Shown here: one piece after another, positions 27,051 to 34,112 of the stretch | Numbering within the stretch: position 1 is the stretch's first letter | How the letters are laid out: each line of letters opens with the position of its first letter | Origin: Pelagibacterium luteolum | GTDB taxonomy: Bacteria; Pseudomonadota; Alphaproteobacteria; Rhizobiales; Devosiaceae | DNA: 64,000 nt | Assembly (NCBI RefSeq): GCF_900100665.1 | Contig: NZ_FNCS01000003.1 | Location: forward strand, 310,001 to 374,000 | Direction: 5' to 3' | Notes under the pieces: model-generated | Seen by the model: the letters and a program-made list of their open reading frames with translations, nothing else | What the model was told of the DNA's origin: nothing | Database searches by the model: none | Translations under genes and position numbers: made by a program

Positions 27051-27219
27051 GCACATAAACATGACTGTAAAGGTCACAATTAAAATTTCTGGCGTCATGG
27101 ACGCCCCGTTCATCCGCCGGATGCAACATTGCCCTGACCGCCTGTTTCTTGGGCAAAATACTATTCGCGCTTGCGTCGGACCGGTGTTAGCAATGGGCGG
27201 AACAGACGAGGCGTTGCAT

Positions 27220-28656
27220 ATGACCAAGCAAAAGAAGGCCAAGCCTATATCCACCGGCGTGGTTGGCTTGGATACGATCCTAAGAGGTGGTCTGCCCCCC
27301 TCCAATCTTTACATGCTCCAGGGTGCGCCCGGCGCGGGCAAGACCACGGCAGCGCTGCAGTTCCTGCTCGCAGGCGTCGAAGCCGGCGAGCGCTGCATCT
27401 ATGTCAGCCTTTCCCAGACCGCGAACGAACTCGCCCTCATCGCCGCGTCCCATGGCTGGTCGATGGATGGCATCCGGATCGAGGAACTCTCGGCCTCCGA
27501 CGCCGTCAATGGCTCGTCGGACCAGACGATCTTCCAGACCTCCGAACTCCGGCTCGATGAAACCCGCCAGGCTATCGAAAAGGCCATCGACGAGTACAAG
27601 CCCAGTCGCCTGGTCTATGACTCCCTTCTCGAAATTCGCCTCATCACCGGCGACTCCCCCCGCTTCCGGCGCGAATTGATCGGGTTCAAAGCCTTCCTCG
27701 CCAAGCGCAACGTCGTCGCACTTCTGCTCGATACCCAGGATGGCGACGGCCGCAATGGCGAAGAGGTCGAAGGCATTGCCCATGGCGTCATCCGCTTCGA
27801 CAAATCGCTCGAGGACTACGGCGCCGTCCGCCGCCGCGTTGAAGTTTCCAAGATGCGCGGCGTGCCCGTTGCCGATGGCTATCATGACATGGCCATTCGC
27901 GAGGGCCAGGGCGTCGTCGTCTTCCCACGCATCGTCGCGGACGCCGCTGTGGAAGCCAAGCCCACCGAATTGATCAAATCGGGCGTTGATACGCTCGACT
28001 CCATGTTCGGGGGCGGTCAGGAAGCGGGCACCATAACGCTGGTCATCGGCCAGTCGGGCACCGGCAAATCAACCATGGCGTCGCTCTATTCCTGCGCCGC
28101 ACTCGAGCGCGGGGAAAGCGTTGCGCTGTTCCTGTTCGAAGAGCGCCTGGAGACCTTCTTCCGCCGCTCGGAAGGCCTGGGCATGAACCTCAGGCCCTAT
28201 CACGAGTCCGGCCAGCTCATCATTCGCGACTTCAACCCCAACGAAATCTCGCCGGGCGAATTCGCCCAGATCGTCCAGACCATCGTCACCAACGACGACA
28301 GTCGCGTCGTGGTGATCGACAGCTTTACCGGCTACCTCAACTCGCTGCCGCACCGCGAAAAGGCAGTGCGCGATATCCAGTCGCTGCTGAAATATCTGGC
28401 GCGCGCCGGCGTTCTCACCATGCTCATCGTCGCTCAGCACGGCTTGCTCGGCCAGAATGTCGGCCTCGACGTCGATGTGAGCTTTTTGGGCGATACGGTC
28501 TTGCTGCTGCGTCTGACCGAGCACGACGGCCGGCTACGCCGCAACATCACCGTCGTCAAGAAACGCCACGGCCCGCACGATCTCGAAGTCCACGAACTGC
28601 TGATCGCCGGCTCGGGCATCAAGGTCGTCCCCTACAACCCGCTGCCGGAGCCGTGA
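27220..28656 (+). CDS. two-domain KaiC-like ATPase
   Basis: The 478-residue protein contains two RecA-like KaiC domains in tandem, with Walker A loops GAPGAGKT (35-42) and GQSGTGKS (277-284). The second domain has the FEER glutamate pair (E307, E308), the catalytic pair of KaiC CII. In the first domain the equivalent place reads YVSLSQTANE, so the pair is missing. S421 lies where KaiC has its first phosphosite; the adjacent threonine is phenylalanine here. I chose the ATG at 27220, which has GAGG eight bases upstream. No kaiA or kaiB is nearby. Its stop overlaps the kinase start (GTGA). Confidence 0.9.
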   Translation: MTKQKKAKPISTGVVGLDTILRGGLPPSNLYMLQGAPGAGKTTAALQFLLAGVEAGERCIYVSLSQTANELALIAASHGWSMDGIRIEELSASDAVNGSSDQTIFQTSELRLDETRQAIEKAIDEYKPSRLVYDSLLEIRLITGDSPRFRRELIGFKAFLAKRNVVALLLDTQDGDGRNGEEVEGIAHGVIRFDKSLEDYGAVRRRVEVSKMRGVPVADGYHDMAIREGQGVVVFPRIVADAAVEAKPTELIKSGVDTLDSMFGGGQEAGTITLVIGQSGTGKSTMASLYSCAALERGESVALFLFEERLETFFRRSEGLGMNLRPYHESGQLIIRDFNPNEISPGEFAQIVQTIVTNDDSRVVVIDSFTGYLNSLPHREKAVRDIQSLLKYLARAGVLTMLIVAQHGLLGQNVGLDVDVSFLGDTVLLLRLTEHDGRLRRNITVVKKRHGPHDLEVHELLIAGSGIKVVPYNPLPEP

Positions 28657-29693
28657 CCAAGAACACCGCGTCCTTATTCGACCACGTTCTCATCCTGGCA
28701 CCCTATCGCCGGGATGCGGAATATTTGGCTCATCTGTTGGGCCAATACGAGGTGCATTGCGAAATCGGTTCGAGCACGGACGACCTCAGCGGTCTTCTGG
28801 CGAACGCGCCTGCCGTGCTCATGGCCACCCATGAAGCGCTCACACCCGTCGTGATTTCCAGCGTCGCCGAGCACGTGCGATCCCAGCCCGACTGGTCTGA
28901 AATCCCAATCGTCGTCCTGCTCGATCGCGCCTCCAATGACGGCCGCGTCCGCACGCAATTGGAACGCGCCTGGCCCCGCTCCCGCCTGCTCTTTTACCGC
29001 CGCCCGGTCACTACCGTCGAACTGCTTAGCGGCGTGCAGTCCGCCCTTCTCGCCCGTCACCGCCAGCGCGATGTGCGCGATCATATCGAACGCGAAGTCG
29101 AGCTGCGGCGCGAACTCAACCACCGCGTTAAGAACATCCTGGCCAGCGTTTCGTCGATCTTTGAAATGACGCGCCGCAACGCGACCTCCGTCGAAGCGCT
29201 CGCCGACGATTTCAGGGGTCGCCTCAACGCCCTCGACAAGGTGCACTCAGCGGTCTTCAAGGCGGAAACCGACAACATTTCCCTCGAGGACGTCGCAACG
29301 ATCACCCTCGAGCCCTATCGCAGCACCATGGGCCACCGCATCGTTTTCGGCGGCCCTCCCGTCATGCTGATGGCCGAAACCGGCACGTCGCTCGCCCTCT
29401 GTCTGCATGAACTCGCGACCAATGCCAGTAAGTATGGAGCCCTCTCGGCCCCGGGCGGAAGCGTATCGTTTGTCTGGTCGACGACCGGCGGTCCCCTACC
29501 CGAACTTGCGCTGGAATGGCAGGAGAGTGGCGGCCCATTGGTCGAGACGCCGGCCCAGGCCGGATACGGCACCCGCTACGTGCGCGCGGCCCTTGGCGGA
29601 ATCCTCGGCACCAAGCCGGTTTTCCACTTCGAACCGCAAGGATTGCGGGTCACGGCAGAGGGACCACTTTCGCGAATATCGGCAGCAACTTAA
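28653..29693 (+). CDS. HWE/HisKA_2-type sensor histidine kinase with degenerate receiver domain
   Basis: The 346-residue protein has no membrane helix. Residues 8 to about 135 look like a receiver fold that lost its acidic pocket (APYRRD where paired acids are expected, LMATHE where the phospho-aspartate should be). Residues 150-175 hold the phosphoacceptor box, with H157 in ELNHRVKNILASVSSI, and the ATPase domain has N257 in HELATNASKYGAL, both typical of HWE-group kinases. The GTG start overlaps the KaiC-like gene by four bases. It likely takes input from that protein and phosphorylates the next gene's product. Confidence 0.9.
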   Translation: MTKNTASLFDHVLILAPYRRDAEYLAHLLGQYEVHCEIGSSTDDLSGLLANAPAVLMATHEALTPVVISSVAEHVRSQPDWSEIPIVVLLDRASNDGRVRTQLERAWPRSRLLFYRRPVTTVELLSGVQSALLARHRQRDVRDHIEREVELRRELNHRVKNILASVSSIFEMTRRNATSVEALADDFRGRLNALDKVHSAVFKAETDNISLEDVATITLEPYRSTMGHRIVFGGPPVMLMAETGTSLALCLHELATNASKYGALSAPGGSVSFVWSTTGGPLPELALEWQESGGPLVETPAQAGYGTRYVRAALGGILGTKPVFHFEPQGLRVTAEGPLSRISAAT

Positions 29694-29711
29694 ATCGATC
29701 GACGACGTTAG

Positions 29712-30098
29712 ATGCCTATGCAAGACCCCACGCCGTCCCGGCTCTCCAGACCGCTCCGTATTTTCTATCTGGAGGACAATCCCTTGATTGTCTTCCATGT
29801 CGAGCAGATGGTCGAGGATCTGGGCCATATATTCGTCGGTTCGGCCGACAGTTTCACCCAGTTGCAGGACATCTTCAAGGACCTCGAAGTCGACGGCGTC
29901 CTCGTCGATATCGACCTCAAGGATGGCCCGACCGGTCCCCAAGCCGCCGCCTGGCTCAAGGAGCGCGGCATCGACAGCGTCTTCGTCACCGGTCAGGAAC
30001 AGGTTGCCGCCGCGCACGGAAATGTCTCGCTTGCCACCTTGGGCAAGCCTGTTCTTGAGGCCCAGCTTGGCGAAAAGCTGGAACTCTTCCGCACCTGA
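29712..30098 (+). CDS. single-domain response regulator
   Basis: The 128-residue protein is a lone receiver domain: acidic pair E21 and D22 (YLEDN), phospho-aspartate D66 in LVDIDLKDG, T93 in FVTG and K112 in GKP. There is no output domain, so it must act by protein contact or phosphotransfer. It lies 18 bases after the HWE kinase and is its probable partner, as is common for this kinase group. The receiver resembles those of the short regulators encoded beside HWE kinases in rhizobia. Confidence 0.9.
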   Translation: MPMQDPTPSRLSRPLRIFYLEDNPLIVFHVEQMVEDLGHIFVGSADSFTQLQDIFKDLEVDGVLVDIDLKDGPTGPQAAAWLKERGIDSVFVTGQEQVAAAHGNVSLATLGKPVLEAQLGEKLELFRT

Positions 30099-30123
30099 TT
30101 TAGGGCCGCCGCCCGCTCTTTTT

Positions 30124-30261
30124 CTATTTCTTGCCGCGCGGGCTCCCCGCGTCGATGGCGCGCTTGAACTGGTCGGCGGGCGTTGACGCCTCGACCTTGC
30201 CTGTCTTTTCCTGCTTGGGCTTTTTGACTTCCCGATTGCTGCGTTTCTGACCCTTGGCCAT
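30124..30261 (-). CDS. small basic protein (45 aa)
   Basis: The reading frame from the ATG at 30261 gives MAKGQKRSNREVKKPKQEKT followed by a short segment ending AIDAGSPRGKK. About one third of the residues are lysine or arginine. I recall similar uncharacterised proteins from rhizobial genomes. It is convergent with the response regulator gene, whose stop is 25 bases away. The strongly basic composition suggests nucleic acid or ribosome contact, but this is only an inference. Confidence 0.6.
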   Translation of the reverse strand: MAKGQKRSNREVKKPKQEKTGKVEASTPADQFKRAIDAGSPRGKK

Positions 30262-30348
30262 GTCGGTTGTATCCTCGGTTTGAATGAAATTGCAGGAACC
30301 AGATGGTCCCCGCCAGATGACGTCATCGCCGCGAAGCCTGCGTCGTGC

Positions 30349-30546
30349 CTAAAGATGCACGCCCGCCCGGCCCGCTTCGTCGAGCACCACGGTCTCGATG
30401 TCGTGGAACGCGATATGATCGAACCGATCGGCATAGGTCTTGATGATCTTGTAGCGATCGACCTGTTCGCGATTGTGTCGCTGCCGCTCGGCGAACTGCC
30501 GCATGTCGGACCGCACCACATCGCGCAGATTGTCGTTATCGTTCAT
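30349..30546 (-). CDS. small hypothetical protein (65 aa)
   Basis: The frame starts MNDNDNLRDVVRSDMRQF and ends HDIETVVLDEAGRAGVHL. GGAGG lies ten bases before the ATG at 30546. Composition is charged and not repeat-like, which supports a real gene. No family or function is recognised. It is 87 bases upstream of the small basic protein on the same strand and could be transcribed with it. Confidence 0.5.
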   Translation of the reverse strand: MNDNDNLRDVVRSDMRQFAERQRHNREQVDRYKIIKTYADRFDHIAFHDIETVVLDEAGRAGVHL

Positions 30547-30803
30547 TGAGAGCACCGCCTCCTCCGGGCACCCGGCGCGGCCACACTATGCGCCTCAAGA
30601 CCGGCAATTGCCACTGCCCTTGCTATTTGTCCGGGTAGGGCGCATAAAGAGTTACGTTTTCAGCCATCTTTGGCAGACTGATCACCGGCTCAGCCGGATT
30701 GCTTGGCGACCCCACGATTTTTGCGAACGCGCCTAACCTGCAATCATGCGGGCGGCAATTGCGCTCGCGTCTTTCGTCCGAGCCAACCGAAAAAGATATT
30801 TCC

Positions 30804-31013
30804 ATGACCAATGGCACAGTAAAGTTCTTCAATTCCGCCAAGGGCTTCGGCTTCATTTCGCCGACCGACGGATCCAAGGATGCCTTCGTCCACATCAGCG
30901 CCGTCGAACGCGCTGGCATGTCGACCCTCAATGAAGGCCAGAAGGTCTCCTACGATCTCGAATCCGGTCGCGACGGCAAGGTCTCGGCCACCAACCTGCA
31001 GTCTGCAGACTGA
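30804..31013 (+). CDS. cspA: cold-shock protein, CspA family
   Basis: The 69-residue protein is a single cold-shock domain with both RNA-binding motifs, KGFGFISP (RNP1) and DAFVHIS (RNP2). It binds single-stranded nucleic acid and keeps RNA unfolded. The gap of 257 bases before the start codon includes a likely long leader, as is common for csp genes. A terminator lies ten bases after its stop. The ATG at 30804 was chosen because the cold-shock domain begins directly there. Confidence 0.96.
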   Translation: MTNGTVKFFNSAKGFGFISPTDGSKDAFVHISAVERAGMSTLNEGQKVSYDLESGRDGKVSATNLQSAD

Positions 31014-31022
31014 TAATTATGA

Positions 31023-31048
31023 GGGTCGCCGGATCGGCGGCCCTTTTT
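31023..31048 (+). terminator. terminator or attenuator after cspA
   Basis: GGGTCGCCG and CGGCGGCCC form a nine-pair stem (one G-T pair) with a GAT loop, followed by TTTTT. The next small gene starts 16 bases later, so partial read-through may feed that gene. Confidence 0.85.
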
Positions 31049-31063
31049 CGACAGGATACCACC

Positions 31064-31276
31064 ATGACAAGCAACCTCCGTTCGGTCGCCGAAACCCGCT
31101 TTGCCGCCCTTGTGCGCCGTGAAGATGCGGCCATGACGACCCTTGAGGACGAACAGCGCGCCGTTCGCGAGAAAACCGCACGGCTCAAGGCCCTGCGCCT
31201 CGCCACCGAAGCGCGCACCATTGCCGAGCGTACGGCCCAGCTCAAATCGCGCCGCCGCGCCAAAGCCGCGACCTGA
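31064..31276 (+). CDS. small helical protein downstream of cspA (70 aa)
   Basis: The protein begins MTSNLRSVAETRFAALVRRE and is rich in alanine, arginine, glutamate and leucine throughout, so it should be almost fully helical and charged. No known domain is recognised. It follows the cspA terminator directly; expression probably depends on read-through from the cspA promoter. Short proteins of this kind occur next to csp genes in related bacteria, to my memory, but no function is established. Confidence 0.65.
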   Translation: MTSNLRSVAETRFAALVRREDAAMTTLEDEQRAVREKTARLKALRLATEARTIAERTAQLKSRRRAKAAT

Positions 31277-31396
31277 TACGAAAAGACCCTGTGCCAAGTG
31301 TGGACGAACTTCGCCCACTTGCCTCGGTCACCCCTTGAGCCAACCGGCCCGAGATACGCGTTCCGGCCCTGCGCCGGACAATTCGAGGACGATACA

Positions 31397-31570
31397 ATGC
31401 GCCTCCCCCTCGCCCCTTCGGCATCCAAGATCATTGCGTTTCCGCACGCCATTCCCACAAGGCTCGGCTCGGATTTCGACCACGCGCAATATCCAAGGCT
31501 CGCCCGTGCGCTGGCCCCGCTCGCTCCCGTCCTGACACCCCTCGCTCTCGCCCCCACGCTCCATCCGTGA
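31397..31570 (+). CDS. possible small protein (57 aa)
   Basis: The frame starts MRLPLAPSASKIIAFPHAI with GAGG eight bases upstream of the ATG, and ends in a proline- and alanine-rich stretch. No family is recognised. Its stop overlaps the GTG of the next short frame by four bases (GTGA), the arrangement used by coupled genes elsewhere in this window. It could still be a chance frame. Confidence 0.35.
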   Translation: MRLPLAPSASKIIAFPHAIPTRLGSDFDHAQYPRLARALAPLAPVLTPLALAPTLHP

Positions 31571-31689
31571 GCCGCCCGATCGCCGCGCGCATCGGTCTGC
31601 ACTGGCACCAGAAAGCCGCCAATTGGCTGGCCCTCACCGGTGCACTGTCCATCGTCACATACGTCGTCGCGGTTCATGGCCTGACCTGA
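31567..31689 (+). CDS. possible one-helix membrane peptide (40 aa)
   Basis: From the GTG at 31567 the frame encodes MSRPIAARIGLHWHQKAANW followed by one hydrophobic segment (LALTGALSIVTYVVAVHGL). This looks like a small protein with a basic cytoplasmic head and one membrane helix. It has no ribosome site of its own and would rely on coupling to the preceding short frame. Support is limited to these features. Confidence 0.35.
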   Translation: MSRPIAARIGLHWHQKAANWLALTGALSIVTYVVAVHGLT

Positions 31690-31770
31690 CCGCACACCGA
31701 CAGCGCACCGTTGTTGGATCGAAATCGCGTCTGTGTCGTTAGCCAGTTCCCGGCCAACAGCGAGAGCGTC

Positions 31771-32184
31771 ATGTCAGATCAGTTTACCCCCTACGCCTTG
31801 GTCGCGGACGATGATGCCCTCATCCGCCTCGACGCCGTATCCATCCTCGAGGACGCCGGCTTTCGTGTTCACGAAGCCAACAATGTCGAGGAAGCGCTGG
31901 CCATCCTGGACGCAGCGCCAGCGTCGATCCAGTTGCTCTTTACCGATGTCCATATGCCCCCCGGGGCCCGCACCGGGTTCGATCTCGCCCGCGAATGCGC
32001 GGAAAAATGGCCCCATGTGGGCATCCTCGTCGCCTCCGGCATGGCCAAGCCGCGCCCCGGCGACCTCCCCGACGGCGCGGTTTTCATCCAGAAGCCCTTC
32101 AGCGCCGACGTCGTCATCGAACACCTCCAGAATATCCTCCCCGACGGCAGAAAGCCCGAACGCCTCCTCAAACGCGCCACATAG
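31771..32184 (+). CDS. single-domain response regulator (second)
   Basis: The 137-residue protein is a receiver domain with the acidic triad D13-D15 (VADDDALIR), phospho-aspartate D59 in LLFTDVHMPPG and K108 in FIQKPF. It has a short C-terminal tail and no DNA-binding domain. It belongs to the CheY-like group that partners HWE kinases in alphaproteobacteria. No kinase gene is adjacent, so the HWE kinase at 28653 is a possible partner. Confidence 0.88.
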   Translation: MSDQFTPYALVADDDALIRLDAVSILEDAGFRVHEANNVEEALAILDAAPASIQLLFTDVHMPPGARTGFDLARECAEKWPHVGILVASGMAKPRPGDLPDGAVFIQKPFSADVVIEHLQNILPDGRKPERLLKRAT

Positions 32185-32262
32185 AGCCGGCAACCCGATA
32201 CGTGACACGCCGCCCGGCAGCCCCTAACCTCCCCAGCGACTCCAAATCTCAAGGTTTGCTCA

Positions 32263-33390
32263 GTGCCGGCTGCAGACTCTTTCACGCTCAAAACCGCGCG
32301 CACATCCGCGACCTTCGGCTATGGCCCCGCCGGCGCGATCGTCGAAATCGCCGATCCGCTCCCCGAGTCCTATTGGGCCCATCCGGCCAACGCATGGTCT
32401 CAGCTCATGGCGTCCCGCATCCCGGGTCTCGAAAACATCTGGCTCAAATATGAAGGCAGCCATCTCAGCGGCTCGTTCAAGGACCGCATCATGGCCGCCA
32501 GCCTCGGCGAACTTTTAGCCCGCCAGCCCGATTGCCCCGGAATCGTCGTCCCATCGAGCGGCAATGCCGCCATATCGGCCGCCGCCCTTTGCGCCCGACG
32601 CGGCCTGCCCATGGTCGCAATCGTGCCGACCACCGTTCCCATCGAGCGCCTCCGCCCGGTCACCAGCCGCGGCGCTATCCTCATTCGCGCTGGAGAAGGG
32701 CCGAGCCAGTCCTACGCCCTTGCCGACCGCCTGTCCGAAGCCCTCGGTTTTTTCAAGCTTTACTCGACCTTCGCCTCGCCATGGGCGGAATGGGGGTGCC
32801 GCGCCATCGGCCGCGAACTCGCTGGCCAGATGACCCAACCCATCGCTCGCATTCTTGCCCCGGTCAGCGCCGGCCCGGTCCTCATCGGCACCGCCAACGG
32901 CCTTGCCGAAGCCGGCCTGCCGCTGCCCCAGCTTGTCGCCGTCCAGGCCGCCGGCTGCGCGCCCATCGCCCGCGCCTTCGCCCTCGGCCATGATGATGTC
33001 GCACCGTGGGACGATTCCGTCGAGACCAAAGCCGCCGCCATCGCCGATCGCCTCGCGGGCTACCCCCAGGACGGCACGCGCGTCCTCAACGCCGTCCGCG
33101 CCAGCAACGGCTCTGCCGAAGCCGTCACCGACCTCGAGCTCGCCTCCGCCCGCGCCGCCCTCCTCAAATACGACGGCCTCGATGCTGAATTTTCCGCCTG
33201 CGCCGCAATCGCCCTTTTGATGCGCGAACCCCATCTCGCCACCCCCGGCACCGTCGCCATCATCACCGCATCGGGCTTTAAACACACCTACGCCGGAGAC
33301 GCGCCCACCCCGTCCCCGGACCTCGCAATCCTTGACACCCTCAAGACGATCCTCGCCACCCTCGCCCCCGAGGCCAGCATCGGCGCCTGA
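32263..33390 (+). CDS. PLP-dependent enzyme, threonine synthase/diaminopropionate ammonia-lyase fold
   Basis: The 375-residue protein has the fold-type II signature: PLP lysine K73 in LSGSFKDRIMAA and the phosphate-side motif PSSGNAAISAA. The spacing fits threonine synthase, threonine dehydratase or cysteine synthase relatives, but it lacks features that would name one reaction. A cofactor-glycine loop of the usual type (near VSAGPVLIG) is present. The GTG start has AAGG eight bases upstream. No amino-acid biosynthesis genes are adjacent, so the substrate is unknown. Confidence 0.8.
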   Translation: MPAADSFTLKTARTSATFGYGPAGAIVEIADPLPESYWAHPANAWSQLMASRIPGLENIWLKYEGSHLSGSFKDRIMAASLGELLARQPDCPGIVVPSSGNAAISAAALCARRGLPMVAIVPTTVPIERLRPVTSRGAILIRAGEGPSQSYALADRLSEALGFFKLYSTFASPWAEWGCRAIGRELAGQMTQPIARILAPVSAGPVLIGTANGLAEAGLPLPQLVAVQAAGCAPIARAFALGHDDVAPWDDSVETKAAAIADRLAGYPQDGTRVLNAVRASNGSAEAVTDLELASARAALLKYDGLDAEFSACAAIALLMREPHLATPGTVAIITASGFKHTYAGDAPTPSPDLAILDTLKTILATLAPEASIGA

Positions 33391-33393
33391 ACT

Positions 33394-33897
33394 CTAACTC
33401 CGAGGCCGCGTAAAATTGTCCTCGAAATGCTCGACCAGGGCTTCGAAGCGCGGCTTGTCTCGTGCCGGGAAGGTGATTTCGAAAGCCGCGAAGGTCTCGT
33501 GATCGGGCGAGAACAGAACTTTTGTGTAAAAGATCGTGTCGTCCAACGCGCCATCGTCATAATAGCCCGACAAAACGAACCAGGACTCCCCTCCAGCGCG
33601 ATACGTCGTCGTCGCTGCGCGCGCAGCCGTTTCCAGCTGGGCCTCCAACGCCGCGCGCGTCATGCCCTGCGCCGACCCACCATTGAGGTTGATGGTAGCC
33701 ACCCCGCCGATCTCGCTGAGCGCAAGTCCCGGCGTCCCCTCCGCATCGACGACCTCAAAAGCCCCCAATGGCAAATCCGCCGAAAAGCCATAGACGGGGT
33801 CGATATAAGGCTCCCACCCATACCCACTCTGCGCCAGCGCAGACGGTGTTCCGGCCATCAACCCAACGACAACCCCCAGTGCAGCCAGTCTCAACAT
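33394..33897 (-). CDS. exported hypothetical protein (167 aa)
   Basis: A signal peptide is clear (MLRLAALGVVVGLMAGTPSA, cleavage after ALA before QSGYGWEPY). The mature part of about 145 residues has mixed composition, including YIDPVYGFSADLPLGAFE and FAAFEITFPARDKPRFEALV, and no cysteine pair. I recognise no family beyond a general resemblance to small periplasmic alpha/beta proteins. It is convergent with the PLP enzyme (three bases apart) and lies downstream of the beta-lactamase-like gene on the same strand. Confidence 0.75.
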   Translation of the reverse strand: MLRLAALGVVVGLMAGTPSALAQSGYGWEPYIDPVYGFSADLPLGAFEVVDAEGTPGLALSEIGGVATINLNGGSAQGMTRAALEAQLETAARAATTTYRAGGESWFVLSGYYDDGALDDTIFYTKVLFSPDHETFAAFEITFPARDKPRFEALVEHFEDNFTRPRS

Positions 33898-34011
33898 CTC
33901 TCACTCCAGAACAGTGGGACCTAATTCCCAATGTCCCGGGTCCGGGAATGTTCCTGTAAGCATCGAGACATACGTCCGATGATATGGCGGCTTTGGGGTG
34001 GCAAACGGACG

Positions 34012-34045
34012 GTCTGCTTTCCGGCAGACACCTCGGAAAGCAGAC
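34012..34045. other. perfect 12-base inverted repeat downstream of the beta-lactamase-like gene
   Basis: GTCTGCTTTCCG (34012-34023) and CGGAAAGCAGAC (34034-34045) are perfect inverted arms around ten bases. The loop contains another GCAGAC, so a shorter alternative stem (34012-34017 with 34024-34029) is possible. No T run follows on either strand, so it is not a canonical terminator. It may end the ampC-like transcript or lie in the leader of the exported protein gene. Confidence 0.7.
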
Positions 34046-34112
34046 GCCTCACGGAATGCGTCACCGGCCCCAGCCGGATGGCCGGCGGGGCAAATCACTC
34101 ACAGCGTCAAGG

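Larger units (their letters stand above)
26494..27219. repeat. 726-base gap with a dense repeat cluster and one hairpin
   Basis: Elements in order are type C (26512-26552), type B (26567-26604), type A (26652-26690), inverted A (26729-26764), a partial inverted A (26797-26813) and type B (26833-26870). A stretch of 54 bases at 26551-26604 recurs at 26817-26870 with one mismatch. After about 26930 the sequence changes character and holds a strong hairpin (26977-27014) and the kaiC leader. A long open frame running in from 26767 is repeat-derived and is not part of the KaiC-like protein. Confidence 0.8.

Noticed and set aside
26767-27219. N-terminal extension of the KaiC-like protein by 151 residues
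   Set aside because: The extension is translated repeat sequence and a GC-rich leader; the KaiC fold begins right after the ATG at 27220, which has a ribosome site.
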